Origin: an uncultured Clostridia bacterium
GTDB taxonomy: Bacteria; Bacillota; Clostridia; Oscillospirales; CAG-272
Direction of reading: 5' to 3'
DNA length: 61,808 nt
Assembly: GCA_947625805.1 (NCBI GenBank)
Contig: CANQPT010000006.1
Coordinates: 1 to 61,808, forward strand
A model generated the notes under the pieces. The model did not search any database, was not told the origin of the DNA, and worked only from the letters and a program-made list of their open reading frames with translations. Below, in pieces: positions 12,419 through 22,771 of the stretch; position 1 is the first letter of the stretch, and each line of letters starts with the position of its first letter. Position numbers and translations under genes: made by a program.

Positions 12419-13051
12419 ATGAAAAAGGGAATCATCGGCAAGAAGATCGGCATGACACAGATTTTCGACGAGGTTGGAAATGTGATTCCGGTCACTGTCA
12501 TTGAGGCAGGGCCGTGCGCCGTTTGCCGGATCAAGACCAAGGAAACCGACGGCTATGAGGCCATTCAGCTTGGCTTTGAGGATCTTTCCGAAAAGCGCAC
12601 GAATAAGCCCACCGCCGGTCAGTTCAAGAAGGCGGGCGTCTCCGCCAAGAAGCATCTGAAAGAGTTCCGTCTGGAGGACGTCTCGTCCTATCAGGTGGGT
12701 GACACGGTCGGCGCCGATCTGTTCGCCGCAGGCGAGAAGGTCGACGTGACCGGTATCACCAAGGGACGCGGTTACACCGGCGCGGTCAAGAGATGGGGCA
12801 ACCACATTCTCCGTATGACCCACGGTACCGGCCCGATCCACCGTCAGGTCGGCTCTATGGGTTCGACCTCGAGCCCGTCCAGAGTTTTCAAGAACAAGAA
12901 GATGGCAGGTCAGTACGGGGACGAACAGGTGACCGTGCTCAACTTGGAAGTCGCAAAAATCGATGCGGAAAAGAACATCATCGCCATCAAGGGCGCCGTT
13001 CCGGGTGCACGCGGCGGGATTGTGTTCATCCGCAACACGGTCAAAGCATAA
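12419..13051 (+). CDS. rplC: ribosomal protein uL3
   Basis: The ATG at 12419 ([20 protein letters not shown]) is preceded by AGGAGG; the track start reads into the leader. 210 aa. [26 protein letters not shown] and [17 protein letters not shown] are hallmark blocks of L3, whose long loop reaches the peptidyl-transferase centre. Second gene of the S10 operon. Confidence 0.97.
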   Translation: MKKGIIGKKIGMTQIFDEVGNVIPVTVIEAGPCAVCRIKTKETDGYEAIQLGFEDLSEKRTNKPTAGQFKKAGVSAKKHLKEFRLEDVSSYQVGDTVGADLFAAGEKVDVTGITKGRGYTGAVKRWGNHILRMTHGTGPIHRQVGSMGSTSSPSRVFKNKKMAGQYGDEQVTVLNLEVAKIDAEKNIIAIKGAVPGARGGIVFIRNTVKA

Positions 13052-13066
13052 GAGGGAGGATAGACA

Positions 13067-13690
13067 ATGCCTAATTTGAAAGTAGTGGATATGGCGGGCA
13101 AGCAAGTCGGCGATATCGTATTATCTGACGAAGTATTCGGCGTCGAGGTGAATGCGGCGGTCCTCCATGCAGCAGTCAGAGCATATCTGATGAACCAAAG
13201 ACAGGGCACACAGTCCACCAAGACCCGGACCGAGGTTTCGGGCGGCGGCAGAAAGCCTTGGCGTCAAAAGGGAACCGGCAGAGCGCGTCAGGGCTCCACC
13301 CGTTCTCCGCAGTGGACGCACGGCGGTATCGCGCTCGGCCCCAAACCGAGAAGCTATCGGATCAATCTCAACAAGAAGACCCGCAGACTGGCGCTGAAAA
13401 GCGCGCTGTCCGATAAGGTTGCTACCGACAGCATGATCGTGGTCGACTCGATCGCGGCAGAGGCATACAAGACCAAGACCATGGCCGCGATGCTGCAAGC
13501 GGTCGGCGCACCCGGCAAGACTCTGGTAGTGCTTGCCGAGCAGGACGCAAAGGTGATCGCAAGTTTTGCGAACATCCCGGGCGTCAAGACCGCACAGGCA
13601 ACTCAGATCAACGTATATGACATTCTGAATGCCGACAAACTGGTGGTCGCAAAGACCGCGGCCGAAAAGATCCAGGAGGTGTTTGCATAA
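13067..13690 (+). CDS. rplD: ribosomal protein uL4
   Basis: 207 aa. LHAAVRAYLMNQRQGTQSTKTRTEVSGGGRKPWRQKGTGRARQGS is the conserved loop that lines the peptide exit tunnel; macrolide-resistance mutations would map to KPWRQKGTGRAR, which is unchanged here. In many bacteria L4 also controls its own operon through the leader. The stop overlaps the start of rplW by one base (TAATG), so the two are probably coupled. Confidence 0.97.
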   Translation: MPNLKVVDMAGKQVGDIVLSDEVFGVEVNAAVLHAAVRAYLMNQRQGTQSTKTRTEVSGGGRKPWRQKGTGRARQGSTRSPQWTHGGIALGPKPRSYRINLNKKTRRLALKSALSDKVATDSMIVVDSIAAEAYKTKTMAAMLQAVGAPGKTLVVLAEQDAKVIASFANIPGVKTAQATQINVYDILNADKLVVAKTAAEKIQEVFA

Positions 13691-13983
13691 TGAGAAGTTG
13701 TTATGATATTATCCTGAAGCCGATCATCACAGAGGCGAGTATGGATCTTGCAAAGAACAAAAAATACACCTTCCGGGTACTGAAGGACGCGACCAAGGCC
13801 GAGATTGCAACTGCGGTCGAGCAGGCCTTTAAGGTAGAGGTTGCTTCGGTCAACACCGTCAGCGTCAAGAGAAAGCCCAAGAGAAGAGGCATGGTGAGCG
13901 GTTATACCGCCGCTTGGAAAAAAGCGATCGTAACCCTGACAGAGGGCTCGGATACCATCGAGTTCTTCGACGGAATGATGTAA
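13690..13983 (+). CDS. rplW: ribosomal protein uL23
   Basis: 97 aa, with KPIITEASMDLAKNKKYTFRVLKDATK and EVASVNTVSVKRKPKRRG. It forms the docking site for signal recognition particle and trigger factor at the exit tunnel. Its start overlaps the end of rplD. Confidence 0.96.
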   Translation: MRSCYDIILKPIITEASMDLAKNKKYTFRVLKDATKAEIATAVEQAFKVEVASVNTVSVKRKPKRRGMVSGYTAAWKKAIVTLTEGSDTIEFFDGMM

Positions 13984-13998
13984 TGAGGAGGAGGAACG

Positions 13999-14829
13999 AT
14001 GGCAGCTATTAAGTACAAACCTACGACTCCGGGCAGAAGAGGAATGAGCGTTCCCAGCTTTGACGAGGTGACCAAGTTCACTCCCGAAAAAAGCCTTTTG
14101 TCCGTAAAGAAGAAGTATTCCGGACGCAACAGTTACGGCAGAATCACAGTCCGTCATAAGGGCGGCGGAAACCGTCAGAAATACAGACTGGTCGACTTCA
14201 AGCGGCAGGGAGATCTCAAGGAAACCGTGATCGGGATCGAGTACGATCCCAACCGCACCGCTTACATCGCACTGGTGGCGGACGAGGCGGGCAAGAAGCG
14301 CTACGTGCTTGCCCCCGCAGGACTTACCGACGGCGACGTGATCGAGTCGGGCTCCGGCGCGGACATCAAGCCGGGCAACACCCTTCCGCTTGCAAACATT
14401 CCGGTCGGTACGGTCATCTACAACGTGGAACTTTACCCGGGCAAGGGCGCACAGTTGGTGCGCAGCGCCGGAGCACAGGCACAACTCATGGCAAAAGAAA
14501 ACGGCATGGCGCAGGTTCGCCTGCCCTCCGGTGAAGTCCGTCTGGTGCGCTTGGATTGCAATGCCAGCATCGGACAGGTCGGCAACATCGAGCATGACAC
14601 GGTCAAGATCGGTAAGGCCGGAAGAAAGCGTCACATGGGCGTCCGTCCGACCGTACGCGGCTCGGTCATGAACCCCTGCGATCACCCGCACGGCGGCGGT
14701 GAGGGCAAGAGCCCGATCGGCCGTCCCGGCCCGGTAACCCCGTGGGGTAAGCCGGCTCTGGGTCTCAAGACAAGAAACAAGAAGGCCAGAACCGACAAAT
14801 TCATCGTAAGACGCAGAAACGGCAAATAA
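13999..14829 (+). CDS. rplB: ribosomal protein uL2
   Basis: 276 aa, the usual length. The glycine/histidine-rich C-terminal block [18 protein letters not shown], required for subunit association and close to the peptidyl-transferase centre, is intact, as are [15 protein letters not shown] and [31 protein letters not shown] lies upstream. Standard position between rplW and rpsS. Confidence 0.98.
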   Translation: MAAIKYKPTTPGRRGMSVPSFDEVTKFTPEKSLLSVKKKYSGRNSYGRITVRHKGGGNRQKYRLVDFKRQGDLKETVIGIEYDPNRTAYIALVADEAGKKRYVLAPAGLTDGDVIESGSGADIKPGNTLPLANIPVGTVIYNVELYPGKGAQLVRSAGAQAQLMAKENGMAQVRLPSGEVRLVRLDCNASIGQVGNIEHDTVKIGKAGRKRHMGVRPTVRGSVMNPCDHPHGGGEGKSPIGRPGPVTPWGKPALGLKTRNKKARTDKFIVRRRNGK

Positions 14830-14847
14830 TAGAAGGAGGCACATGAT

Positions 14848-15129
14848 ATGAGCAGAAGTCTGAAAAAGGGACCGTTTGTCGAAGCCAAACTTTATTCCCG
14901 CATTGCGGCAATGAACGACTCCGGCAAAAAGCAGGTCATCAAAACATGGTCGCGTGCTTCCACGATATTCCCGGAATTTGTCGGACACACGATCGCCGTC
15001 TATGACGGAAGAAAGCACGTCCCGGTCTATGTGACCGAGGATATGGTCGGCTGCAAACTCGGCGAGTTTGCTCCGACCAGAACATTCAAAGGCCATGCCG
15101 GGTCGAAGACCTCGAACAACGGCAAATAA
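14848..15129 (+). CDS. rpsS: ribosomal protein uS19
   Basis: 93 aa, [19 protein letters not shown] start, and [37 protein letters not shown] are diagnostic. It binds 16S rRNA in the head with S13. GAAGGAGG upstream. Confidence 0.98.
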   Translation: MSRSLKKGPFVEAKLYSRIAAMNDSGKKQVIKTWSRASTIFPEFVGHTIAVYDGRKHVPVYVTEDMVGCKLGEFAPTRTFKGHAGSKTSNNGK

Positions 15130-15143
15130 TTCAGGAGGACGAA

Positions 15144-15479
15144 ATGGAAGCAAAAGCAATTCTGAGATACGCGCGGATCTCTCCGCGTAAAGTCGGCATC
15201 GTCCTTGACCTGATCCGGGGCAAAGACGTCGGAATGGCAAGAGCCATTCTCAAGAACACCCCCAAGAGCGCATCCGAGTATCTGATCAAGTTACTCGACT
15301 CTGCCGTGGCAAACGCAGAGAACAATTTCAACATGAACAAGGACGCACTGATCGTTTCCGAGTGCTATGTATGCCCCGGACCGACCCTCAAGAGGATCAT
15401 GCCCCGCGCACGCGGATCGGCTGACCGCATTCTCAAGAGGACCAGCCACGTAACCCTTGTCGTGAAAGAAAGAGATTAA
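15144..15479 (+). CDS. rplV: ribosomal protein uL22
   Basis: 111 aa; [20 protein letters not shown] at the start and the tunnel loop around [26 protein letters not shown]. The loop that macrolide-resistance deletions affect is intact. Sits between rpsS and rpsC with a 17-base gap. Confidence 0.97.
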   Translation: MEAKAILRYARISPRKVGIVLDLIRGKDVGMARAILKNTPKSASEYLIKLLDSAVANAENNFNMNKDALIVSECYVCPGPTLKRIMPRARGSADRILKRTSHVTLVVKERD

Positions 15480-15496
15480 GGAAGGAGGACATCATA

Positions 15497-16375
15497 ATGG
15501 GTCAGAAAGTAAATCCCCACGGACTTAGAGTCGGTGTGATTAAAAACTGGGATTCCAGATGGTATGTGCCGGACGGTGAGTTCGGCGACACACTGGTGTC
15601 CGACTACAACTTGAGAAAGACACTCAAGGCACAGCTGCAGCAGGCAGGCGTGCCCAGAATCGAGATCGAACGCGACAATCAGAGAGTGAGGGTCTTTATT
15701 CACTGCGCAAAACCGGGTATGGTGATCGGCCGCGGCGGCACAGAGATTGAGAAACTGCGGCTTCAGATCGAGGAGATGGTAAAAAAGCCGGTTTCGGTCA
15801 ATGTGGTCGAGGTCAAGCAGCCCGACCTGAACGCACAGCTGGTGGCTGAAAGCATCTGCGGTCAGCTTGAAAGAAGAACTTCTTTCCGCCGTGCAATGAA
15901 GTTGAGCATCGGACGCACCATGCGCATGGGCGCCAAGGGGATCAAGGTATCCTGCAGCGGCCGTCTGGGCGGCGCCGAGATCGCTCGTACCGAGCATTAT
16001 CATGAGGGTACCATTCCGCTGCAAACCCTGAGAGCCGATATCGACTACGGCTTCTGGGAGGCAAACACGACTTACGGTAAGATCGGCGTCAAGGTTTGGA
16101 TCTATAAGGGCGAAGTCCTGCAGGACAAGGAGCATCGCTTTGGCGAGGCTAAGATTGAAACGCCCAAGTTCGACCGTAAGGATCGCCGCGATCGCCGCGA
16201 TCGCAGAAACGGCGACCGCAGAAACGGTGACCGCAGAGGCGGCGCAGGCCGTGGCGGCGACCGTCGCGGCGGCGACCGCAGACCGAACGGAGACCGCCGT
16301 CAGGGCGCGGGTGCATCCCGCAGACCGGCAGGCGAGCGTCCGGCAGCACCCAAGAAGGAAGGGGGCGACCAGTAA
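15497..16375 (+). CDS. rpsC: ribosomal protein uS3 with long disordered Arg/Asp/Gly tail
   Basis: 292 aa against about 215-230 normally. The core is standard: [19 protein letters not shown], the KH domain with [15 protein letters not shown], and [21 protein letters not shown]. After about residue 220 a tail of some 70 residues follows ([17 protein letters not shown], then [16 protein letters not shown]), encoded by short imperfect DNA repeats. Such tails may add RNA contacts; the sequence cannot say. The stop overlaps rplP (TAATG). Confidence 0.96.
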   Translation: MGQKVNPHGLRVGVIKNWDSRWYVPDGEFGDTLVSDYNLRKTLKAQLQQAGVPRIEIERDNQRVRVFIHCAKPGMVIGRGGTEIEKLRLQIEEMVKKPVSVNVVEVKQPDLNAQLVAESICGQLERRTSFRRAMKLSIGRTMRMGAKGIKVSCSGRLGGAEIARTEHYHEGTIPLQTLRADIDYGFWEANTTYGKIGVKVWIYKGEVLQDKEHRFGEAKIETPKFDRKDRRDRRDRRNGDRRNGDRRGGAGRGGDRRGGDRRPNGDRRQGAGASRRPAGERPAAPKKEGGDQ

Positions 16376-16800
16376 TGTTAATGCCTAAGAGAGTGAAGTA
16401 CCGCAGAGTGCATCGCGGAAGATTAAAGGGCAATGCGACCCGCGGTAATACAGTCACATACGGACAGTACGGCCTGGTAGCGCTGGAGCCGGCATGGATC
16501 ACCAGCAACCAGATCGAGGCGGCCCGTGTCGCCATGACCAGATACATCCGCCGCGGCGGTAAGGTCTGGATCAAGATTTTCCCGGATAAGCCGATCACCG
16601 AGAAGCCGGCCGAGACCCGAATGGGTTCCGGTAAAGGTTCGCCCGAGTATTGGGTCGCGGTGGTAAAGCCGGGCAGAGTGCTCTTTGAGATGGACGGCGT
16701 TGCGCCGGACGTTGCGAAAGAGGCTATGCGTCTGGCTTCCCACAAGCTCCCGATCAAGTGCAAGTTTGTGATCAAAGAAGAAACAAACGAGGAGGGTTAA
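16375..16800 (+). CDS. rplP: ribosomal protein uL16
   Basis: [21 protein letters not shown] start; 141 aa, or 139 from the second [30 protein letters not shown] and the [22 protein letters not shown] block are diagnostic. It binds near the A site of 23S rRNA. The start overlaps the rpsC stop. Confidence 0.97.
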   Translation: MLMPKRVKYRRVHRGRLKGNATRGNTVTYGQYGLVALEPAWITSNQIEAARVAMTRYIRRGGKVWIKIFPDKPITEKPAETRMGSGKGSPEYWVAVVKPGRVLFEMDGVAPDVAKEAMRLASHKLPIKCKFVIKEETNEEG

Positions 16801-16803
16801 GCA

Positions 16804-16992
16804 ATGAAAGCAAGTGAAATCAGAGAACTTTCCGCCGCTGAGCTGGAAAAGAAGTTGACTGATCTTAAGAAAGAACTGTTTAACCTGCGTTTCCAGCACG
16901 CGATCAACCAGCTTGATAATCCGCATAAAATCGACGATGTCAAAAAGGACATCGCCCGTGTAATGACGATTCTTCACGAGAAGAATGCGTAA
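16804..16992 (+). CDS. rpmC: ribosomal protein uL29
   Basis: 62 aa, helical: [33 protein letters not shown]. It contacts the exit tunnel region beside L23. GGAGGG upstream. Confidence 0.96.
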   Translation: MKASEIRELSAAELEKKLTDLKKELFNLRFQHAINQLDNPHKIDDVKKDIARVMTILHEKNA

Positions 16993-17011
16993 GTGAGAGG
17001 AGAATCCAGTC

Positions 17012-17278
17012 ATGGCTGAAGTAACAGAACGCAATCTGCGCAAAACCAGAACAGGCAAAGTGGTAAGCGCCAAGATGGATAAGACGGTCGTCGTCGCCAT
17101 CGAGGACAACGTCAAGCATCCCAAGTACGGCAAGGTTATAAAGAGAACGGTGAAAATTCACGCACACGACCAAAGCAACACCTGCGGTGTCGGTGACAAG
17201 GTAACCGTCATGGAAACAAGACCGCTGTCCAAGACCAAGAGATGGCGCCTTGTGAATATCATTGAGAAAGCGAAATAA
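17012..17278 (+). CDS. rpsQ: ribosomal protein uS17
   Basis: 88 aa, OB fold: [32 protein letters not shown] and [21 protein letters not shown]. Primary 16S rRNA binder. AGAGGAG lies upstream. Confidence 0.97.
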   Translation: MAEVTERNLRKTRTGKVVSAKMDKTVVVAIEDNVKHPKYGKVIKRTVKIHAHDQSNTCGVGDKVTVMETRPLSKTKRWRLVNIIEKAK

Positions 17279-17321
17279 GTAGGTACGACAAAGTTCGTGC
17301 ACGAAAAAGGAGGAACGCACA

Positions 17322-17690
17322 GTGATACAGCAACAGTCACTTATGAAGGTTGCCGATAACACAGGAGCCAAAGAACTCATGTGCATTCGCGTACTCGGCG
17401 GCTCGGGCCGCAGATATGCGAATATCGGCGACATCGTGGTATGCTCTGTCAAGAAGGCTGCGCCCGGCGGAACGGTCAAAAAGGGCGAGGTCGTAAAAGC
17501 AGTGGTAGTCAGAACGGTCAAGGGCGTGAAACGCGCCGACGGTTCATATATCAAATTCGACGAGAACGCAGCGGTCATTATCCGTGATGATAAGACGCCG
17601 CGCGGGACCCGTATCTTCGGGCCTGTGGCAAGAGAACTTCGGGATCACGACTTCCTGAAGATCATGTCCCTCGCTCCGGAAGTGCTGTAA
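17322..17690 (+). CDS. rplN: ribosomal protein uL14, GTG start
   Basis: Starts with GTG ([22 protein letters not shown]); an AAAGGAGG lies 9 bases upstream. 122 aa as usual, with [22 protein letters not shown] at the C-terminus. It binds the large subunit near the factor site and takes part in the B8 bridge. Confidence 0.97.
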   Translation: MIQQQSLMKVADNTGAKELMCIRVLGGSGRRYANIGDIVVCSVKKAAPGGTVKKGEVVKAVVVRTVKGVKRADGSYIKFDENAAVIIRDDKTPRGTRIFGPVARELRDHDFLKIMSLAPEVL

Positions 17691-17705
17691 AGGAGGAAAC
17701 GGAAT

Positions 17706-18020
17706 ATGGCTCATCTCAAGATCAGAAAAGGCGATACCGTTGTTGTCCTTTCCGGCGACGATAAAGGCAAGAAGGGCAAGGTGCTTGCCGCTTCTCCGAA
17801 GGAACGCAAGGTCATCGTTGAGGGCATCAACATCGTAAAGAAACACGTAAAACCCCGCAGACAGGGCGACAACGGCGGAATCATCGACGTCGAGGGCGCA
17901 CTGTACGCGGACAAGGTCGCGCTTTACTGCGACAAATGCGGCAAGGCCACTCGCGTCTCTCACCGCTTTGAGGACGGCAAGAAGGTCCGCGTATGCGCCA
18001 AGTGCGGCGAAAATCTGTAA
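17706..18020 (+). CDS. rplX: ribosomal protein uL24 with zinc-type cysteines
   Basis: 104 aa. KOW motif at the N-terminus ([22 protein letters not shown]) and [10 protein letters not shown]. The C-terminus has two cysteine pairs ([12 protein letters not shown] ... CAKCG), an arrangement seen in some Gram-positive L24 proteins. It nucleates early 50S assembly. Confidence 0.96.
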   Translation: MAHLKIRKGDTVVVLSGDDKGKKGKVLAASPKERKVIVEGINIVKKHVKPRRQGDNGGIIDVEGALYADKVALYCDKCGKATRVSHRFEDGKKVRVCAKCGENL

Positions 18021-18036
18021 TGGGAGGGTGTAGGAT

Positions 18037-18576
18037 ATGTCAAGATTAAGAGAACTTTATCAGGGCGAAATCGCACCCGCTCTCATGAAGAAATTCGAGT
18101 ACAAGAGTCCCATGCAGATCCCCAAACTCGACAAGGTCGTGATCAACGTCGGCGCCGGGGACGCTAAGGACAACACCAAGGTGATCGACAACGTCATCGA
18201 GGACATCACGCTGATCGCAGGTCAGAGAGCGGTTCCGACCTATGCGAGAAAGAGCGTTGCAAACTTCAAGCTCCGTGAGGGCATGAAGATCGGCGTCAAG
18301 GTCACACTGCGCGGCGAGAGAATGTATGAGTTTGTCGACAAACTCTTCGGATTCGCTCTTCCCCGTGTGCGTGACTTTAAGGGAATCAATCCCAACGCCT
18401 TTGACGGACGCGGCAACTACTCTCTCGGTCTGAAGGAGCAGTTGATCTTCCCGGAGATCGAGTACGATAAGATCGACAAGATCCGCGGTATGGACATCGC
18501 ATTCGTCACCACGGCGAAAACCGATCAAGAAGCAAAAGAGCTGCTCACTCTGCTGGGCGCTCCGTTCGCGAAATAA
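18037..18576 (+). CDS. rplE: ribosomal protein uL5
   Basis: 179 aa. [44 protein letters not shown], and [26 protein letters not shown] are family blocks. It binds 5S rRNA. GGGAGGG upstream; rpsZ follows after 14 bases. Confidence 0.97.
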   Translation: MSRLRELYQGEIAPALMKKFEYKSPMQIPKLDKVVINVGAGDAKDNTKVIDNVIEDITLIAGQRAVPTYARKSVANFKLREGMKIGVKVTLRGERMYEFVDKLFGFALPRVRDFKGINPNAFDGRGNYSLGLKEQLIFPEIEYDKIDKIRGMDIAFVTTAKTDQEAKELLTLLGAPFAK

Positions 18577-18590
18577 GGAGGGACGGTATA

Positions 18591-18776
18591 ATGGCAAAAA
18601 AGGCAATGATCTTGAAGCAGCAGAAGCCGCAGAAGTATTCCACCAGAGAGTACAACCGCTGCAAAATCTGCGGGCGTCCCCACGCTTATCTGCGCAAGTT
18701 CGGCATCTGCCGTATTTGCTTCCGTGAGTTGGCCTACAAGGGTCAGATCCCGGGCGTAAAGAAGGCTTCGTGGTAA
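18591..18776 (+). CDS. rpsZ: ribosomal protein uS14, zinc-binding (type Z)
   Basis: 61 aa. Zinc ribbon [25 protein letters not shown] with four cysteines, as in the short zinc-form of S14. Ends [11 protein letters not shown], the classic C-terminus. The short form is typical of Gram-positive bacteria. Confidence 0.97.
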   Translation: MAKKAMILKQQKPQKYSTREYNRCKICGRPHAYLRKFGICRICFRELAYKGQIPGVKKASW

Positions 18777-18903
18777 GTTAGACTTCAGTTGATTACAGTC
18801 AACTCCAATCGGCCGATAGGAAACGGCAAAAGCCGTTTAACCGTCGGCTTGCAACCCCGGACGGGGTAGCAAGAGATAAACTTGCATTCAGGAGGAAGAA
18901 ACG
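18777..18903 (+). other. 127-base structured spacer before rpsH
   Basis: Three potential hairpins: AGTTGATTACAGTCAACT, ACGGC AAAA GCCGT, and CTTGC..CCCC GGAC GGGG..GCAAG with a symmetric internal loop. The spacer is much longer than others in the operon and could be an S8-type regulatory site, but I cannot confirm the consensus. Confidence 0.4.
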
Positions 18904-19299
18904 ATGCAGATTTCAGATGTGATTGCGGATATGCTGACAAGAATACGCAACGCAAACGATGCTAAGCACAGCACGGTGGATATCCCCGCCTCCAATATGA
19001 AAAAGGCGATCGCCCAGATCCTCGTGGACGAGGGTTATGTTTCCGGCTTCCAGGTTGTGGACGACGGCAAGCAGGGCATCATTCGTGTCACGCTCAAGTA
19101 CAACGGCAAAGAGAAGGTCTTAAAGGGCCTCAAGCGCGTTTCCAAGCCGGGCTTGCGGATTTACGCAAGTTGTGAGGAGATGCCCCGGGTCATGAACGGA
19201 CTCGGCATTGCGGTCGTATCCACTTCTAAGGGGATTATGACCGACAGACAGGCAAGAAAAGAAAATGTCGGCGGCGAAGTGCTCGCTTTCATTTGGTAA
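18904..19299 (+). CDS. rpsH: ribosomal protein uS8
   Basis: 131 aa. [22 protein letters not shown] and the C-terminal [31 protein letters not shown] are diagnostic. It binds 16S helix 21 and commonly feeds back on its own mRNA. Preceded by a long structured spacer and AGGAGG. Confidence 0.98.
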   Translation: MQISDVIADMLTRIRNANDAKHSTVDIPASNMKKAIAQILVDEGYVSGFQVVDDGKQGIIRVTLKYNGKEKVLKGLKRVSKPGLRIYASCEEMPRVMNGLGIAVVSTSKGIMTDRQARKENVGGEVLAFIW

Positions 19300-19320
19300 A
19301 CGAAACGGGAGGAAGACAAT

Positions 19321-19860
19321 ATGTCAAGAATTGGTAGAATGCCGATCACCGTTCCCGCGGGCGTGGACGTCACCATCGCACCCGATAATACCGTTACCGT
19401 GAAGGGACCGAAGGGAACGCTGACACAGAACTTTCATGCAAATATGACCATTCGCCGGGACGGTGAAACCATTCTGGTGGAGCGTCCGGACGATCAGAAA
19501 GAGAACAGGGCTCTGCACGGGCTGACCCGCTCGCTGCTCAACAACATGGTAGTGGGCGTGACCGAGGGCTATTCCAAGACTTTGGAGATCGTCGGTGTGG
19601 GATACAGAGCGGCCAAGGAGGGCAAGAGCCTGAAACTCGGCCTCGGCTACTCGCACGGTATCACCATCGAGGAAGAGAACGGGATTACCTATGAGGTTCC
19701 CAATCAGAACACCATCATCGTACATGGCATCAGCAAAGAGGCAGTCGGCCAGGCGGCGGCGATTATTCGCTCCAAGCGTCCGCCGGAGCCGTATCTGGGC
19801 AAGGGTGTCAAGTATGCGGATGAGCATATCCGCCGCAAGGCCGGCAAGGCCGGGAAATAA
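19321..19860 (+). CDS. rplF: ribosomal protein uL6
   Basis: 179 aa: [39 protein letters not shown], and [20 protein letters not shown]. Binds 23S rRNA near the factor-binding site. Confidence 0.97.
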   Translation: MSRIGRMPITVPAGVDVTIAPDNTVTVKGPKGTLTQNFHANMTIRRDGETILVERPDDQKENRALHGLTRSLLNNMVVGVTEGYSKTLEIVGVGYRAAKEGKSLKLGLGYSHGITIEEENGITYEVPNQNTIIVHGISKEAVGQAAAIIRSKRPPEPYLGKGVKYADEHIRRKAGKAGK

Positions 19861-19880
19861 AGAAAGGAGTGGAGTGTAAT

Positions 19881-20240
19881 ATGGTATCGAAAATGGATTC
19901 AAACAAGGCTCGTCTGAAAAGACATAGGAGAGTCCGTGCCAAAATTTCCGGTACGGCAGAGCGTCCGCGTCTGTGCGTGTTCCGTTCCAATCAGAACATC
20001 AGCGCTCAGATTATCGACGACGCGGCCGGCGTAACGCTGGTAAGCGCCTCCACCCTGGAAGCAGCCTTTGAAGGCTCCGGCTCTAACAAGCAAGCCGCCA
20101 AGAAGGTAGGAGCAACGATCGCCGAAAGAGCAATCGAGAAAGGAATCACCAATGTGGTATTCGACCGCGGCGGATATATCTACCACGGAAGAGTGCTTGA
20201 ACTTGCGGAAGGCGCCCGTGAGGGCGGCCTCAAGTTCTAA
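19881..20240 (+). CDS. rplR: ribosomal protein uL18
   Basis: The ATG at 19881 ([17 protein letters not shown]) sits 11 bases after AAAGGAG; the track start is a GTG inside that site. 119 aa. [30 protein letters not shown] and [28 protein letters not shown] are typical. 5S rRNA-binding. Confidence 0.96.
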   Translation: MVSKMDSNKARLKRHRRVRAKISGTAERPRLCVFRSNQNISAQIIDDAAGVTLVSASTLEAAFEGSGSNKQAAKKVGATIAERAIEKGITNVVFDRGGYIYHGRVLELAEGAREGGLKF

Positions 20241-20258
20241 GGTGTAAGGAGGATAAGC

Positions 20259-20762
20259 ATGGCTAACAATTTCGATCCCGCAACCGTGGATCTCAAAGAA
20301 ACCCTGGTTGCGATCAACCGTGTATCCAAAACCGTCAAGGGTGGTCGTATTGCTCGTTTTACCGCGATTATGGTCGTCGGTGACGGTGAGGGACACGTCG
20401 GATACGGTCTGGGTAAAGCCGCTGAGGTACCGGACGCGATCCGCAAAGGCATCGAGGATGCCAAGAAGAATATGATCACGGTCGCCATGAACGGAACGAC
20501 CATTCCGCACGAGGTGACCGGAGTTTACGGAGCAGGTAAGGTTCTTTTGAAGCCGGCCGCAGAAGGTACCGGTATCATCGCAGGCGGTCCTGTCCGTGCC
20601 GTGCTGGAAAGCGCGGGAATCAAGAACATCAGAAGCAAATGTCTGCGCTCCAACAACAGAGTCAACGTGGTAAAGGCGACCTTCGAGGGTCTTAAGAGCC
20701 TGCGCACGGCTGAGGAAGTTGCCGAAATGCGCGGTAAGAGCGTTGCAGAGATCAAGGGTTAA
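20259..20762 (+). CDS. rpsE: ribosomal protein uS5
   Basis: 167 aa: [46 protein letters not shown] is the double-stranded RNA-binding domain. It takes part in decoding accuracy. GTAAGGAGG upstream. Confidence 0.97.
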   Translation: MANNFDPATVDLKETLVAINRVSKTVKGGRIARFTAIMVVGDGEGHVGYGLGKAAEVPDAIRKGIEDAKKNMITVAMNGTTIPHEVTGVYGAGKVLLKPAAEGTGIIAGGPVRAVLESAGIKNIRSKCLRSNNRVNVVKATFEGLKSLRTAEEVAEMRGKSVAEIKG

Positions 20763-20775
20763 GGAGGCTTTCGGA

Positions 20776-20958
20776 ATGGAACAAGCAAAGGTAACTTTGA
20801 AAAAGAGCCTGATCGGCGCCAAACCGAATCAGAAAGCCACCGCTGCCTCGCTGGGTTTGAATAAAATCGGCGATAGCTGCACACATGCAAAAGGTCCGGT
20901 GCTCGACGGCAAGGTCAAGGTGCTTTCTCACCTTGTCACTGTTGAAGATGCGAAATAA
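20776..20958 (+). CDS. rpmD: ribosomal protein uL30
   Basis: The ATG at 20776 (MEQAKVTLKKSLIGAKPNQKATAASLGL) follows TAAGGAGG; the longer track start reads back into rpsE. 60 aa, normal size. Confidence 0.94.
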   Translation: MEQAKVTLKKSLIGAKPNQKATAASLGLNKIGDSCTHAKGPVLDGKVKVLSHLVTVEDAK

Positions 20959-20997
20959 CCGGATGGTGTTCAAAGATTTAGACAAGGAGGGTAGCTT

Positions 20998-21438
20998 ATG
21001 AAGCTCCATGAACTTTCCCCGGCGGCAGGCTCCGCAAAACCTGCATGGCGTAAGGGCAGAGGACCGGGCTCAGGCAACGGAAAGACCGCGGGCAAGGGCC
21101 ACAAGGGTCAGAACGCCCGTTCGGGCGGCGGCGTCCGTCCCGGATTTGAAGGCGGTCAGATTCCGCTTTACAGAAAGCTTCCGAAAAGAGGCTTCCACAA
21201 CAAGTTTTCTACGATTTATTCGATCGTCAACGTTGAAACGCTCAACCGTTTTGATGACGGAGCAGTAGTTGATCTGAACGCTCTCATAGAGAGCGGCGTG
21301 ATCCGCAAGGCAAACGACGGACTTAAGGTTCTCGGCCGCGGTGAGATCACAAAGAAATTAACCGTAAAGGCGTCGATCTTTTCAGCTGCTGCAAAGGAAA
21401 AGATTGAGGTAGCAGGTGGGAAGGCAGAGGTGATTTAA
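20998..21438 (+). CDS. rplO: ribosomal protein uL15
   Basis: 146 aa: [22 protein letters not shown], the [21 protein letters not shown] stretch and [17 protein letters not shown]. It joins late in 50S assembly. One base separates it from secY (stop TAA, then a GTG start), so secY is likely coupled. Confidence 0.97.
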   Translation: MKLHELSPAAGSAKPAWRKGRGPGSGNGKTAGKGHKGQNARSGGGVRPGFEGGQIPLYRKLPKRGFHNKFSTIYSIVNVETLNRFDDGAVVDLNALIESGVIRKANDGLKVLGRGEITKKLTVKASIFSAAAKEKIEVAGGKAEVI

Positions 21439-21439
21439 G

Positions 21440-22765
21440 GTGTTAAAGACTCTGCGTAATGCCTGGGCGGTACCGGAACTGCGAAAGAAGATGATTTTTA
21501 CCGTCTTTATCCTGGTTCTCTACCGGCTCGGGTGCCAGATCCCCGTTCCTTATATCGACTCAGCCAGACTCTCGGAGATTATGACCACGGTTGCGACCGA
21601 TGGCTCGATCTTGGAGTATCTGAACATTCTGTCGGGTAACGCGTTCCAGAGAGCGACTCTGTTCGCGCTGTCCATCACCCCCTATATTACGGCGTCCATC
21701 GTGATGCAGCTGCTGACCATCGCACTGCCCCCGCTCGAAAAACTGAGCAAGCAGGGCGAGGAGGGAAGAAAGAAGATCAACCAGATCACCCGTGTGGTCA
21801 CGGTCGCGCTGGGTATCATCACCGCTTACGGGTATTATACCTATCTGCGCGCATCGGTTTCCGCCGGCGGTTACGACCTTCTCGTGGACAGCAGTCTGCC
21901 CAACTGGTTTATGATGATCGTCATCATTGCCTGCTACTCGGCGGGTGCTGCGCTCATCATGTGGATGGGTGAGAAAATCAACGAATTCGGAATCGGAAAC
22001 GGTATTTCCATCATCCTGTTCGCAAACATCATCTCCCGTGCACCCAGCATGGTTACCACCATGGCCAATTGGTGCAGAGAAGGTGTGACCGGCGTGGTCA
22101 AGGTGATCGTTGCTGTGATTATCGTGCTGCTGGTTGTCGGATTCGTGGTATTCATCACCAACTCCGAGCGCCGTATCTCGGTCCAGTACGCCAAGAAGGT
22201 GGTAGGACGCAAGATGTACGGCGGCCAGTCGACCAACCTGCCGATCAAACTGAATATGTCCGGCGTTATGCCGATCATCTTCTCCAACTCGATCGTCGCC
22301 CTTCCCGGTACGATCGCCATGATGTTCGGTAAGGATGTAAACAATACGACAGGTTTCTGGCACGGATTTCTCAGCGTGTTCAGCTACAATTCCTGGCTGT
22401 ATATCGTGCTGTTCACCGTGCTGATCATCGCATTTTCCTATTTCTATATTGCGATCTCCTTTAATCCTGTTGAGGTGGCCAACAACCTCCGGAACAACGG
22501 CGGATTTGTACCCGGTATCCGTCCGGGACGCCCGACCTCCGAGTATATCACCAAGATCCTCAACAAGATCACTTTGATCGGCGCGGCGTTCCTTGCGGTT
22601 GTCGCAGTGCTCCCGCTGGTCGTGAATACAGTTTCCGGCGGTGCAGTCAGCGGTATCGCGTTCAGCGGCTCGTCACTTCTCATCGTAGTCGGTGTTGCGC
22701 TTGAAACCGTGCGCGAACTGGAAGCACAGATGACCATGCGTCATTACAAAGGCTTTTTGGAGTGA
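21440..22765 (+). CDS. secY: Sec translocon channel SecY, GTG start
   Basis: 441 aa, ten membrane helices. GTG start at 21440 right after the rplO stop. MIFTVFILVLYRLGCQIPVPYID, NILSGNAFQRATLFALSITPYITASIVMQLL, and INRxT-like region; the C-terminal loop with SEYITKILNKITLIGAAFL is standard. Forms the protein-conducting channel with SecE and SecG. Followed by adk as in most Gram-positive genomes. Confidence 0.97.
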   Translation: MLKTLRNAWAVPELRKKMIFTVFILVLYRLGCQIPVPYIDSARLSEIMTTVATDGSILEYLNILSGNAFQRATLFALSITPYITASIVMQLLTIALPPLEKLSKQGEEGRKKINQITRVVTVALGIITAYGYYTYLRASVSAGGYDLLVDSSLPNWFMMIVIIACYSAGAALIMWMGEKINEFGIGNGISIILFANIISRAPSMVTTMANWCREGVTGVVKVIVAVIIVLLVVGFVVFITNSERRISVQYAKKVVGRKMYGGQSTNLPIKLNMSGVMPIIFSNSIVALPGTIAMMFGKDVNNTTGFWHGFLSVFSYNSWLYIVLFTVLIIAFSYFYIAISFNPVEVANNLRNNGGFVPGIRPGRPTSEYITKILNKITLIGAAFLAVVAVLPLVVNTVSGGAVSGIAFSGSSLLIVVGVALETVRELEAQMTMRHYKGFLE

Positions 22766-22771
22766 TACCAA

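Noticed and set aside
13603-15240. 545-aa minus-strand ORF antisense to rplB-rplV
   Set aside because: Long antisense frames are common in GC-rich operons; it lies fully opposite verified ribosomal genes and has no ribosome-binding site.
16160-16340. Repeat array in the 3' end of rpsC as CRISPR
   Set aside because: Short, imperfect, in-frame repeats encoding a Arg/Asp/Gly tail; no spacers.
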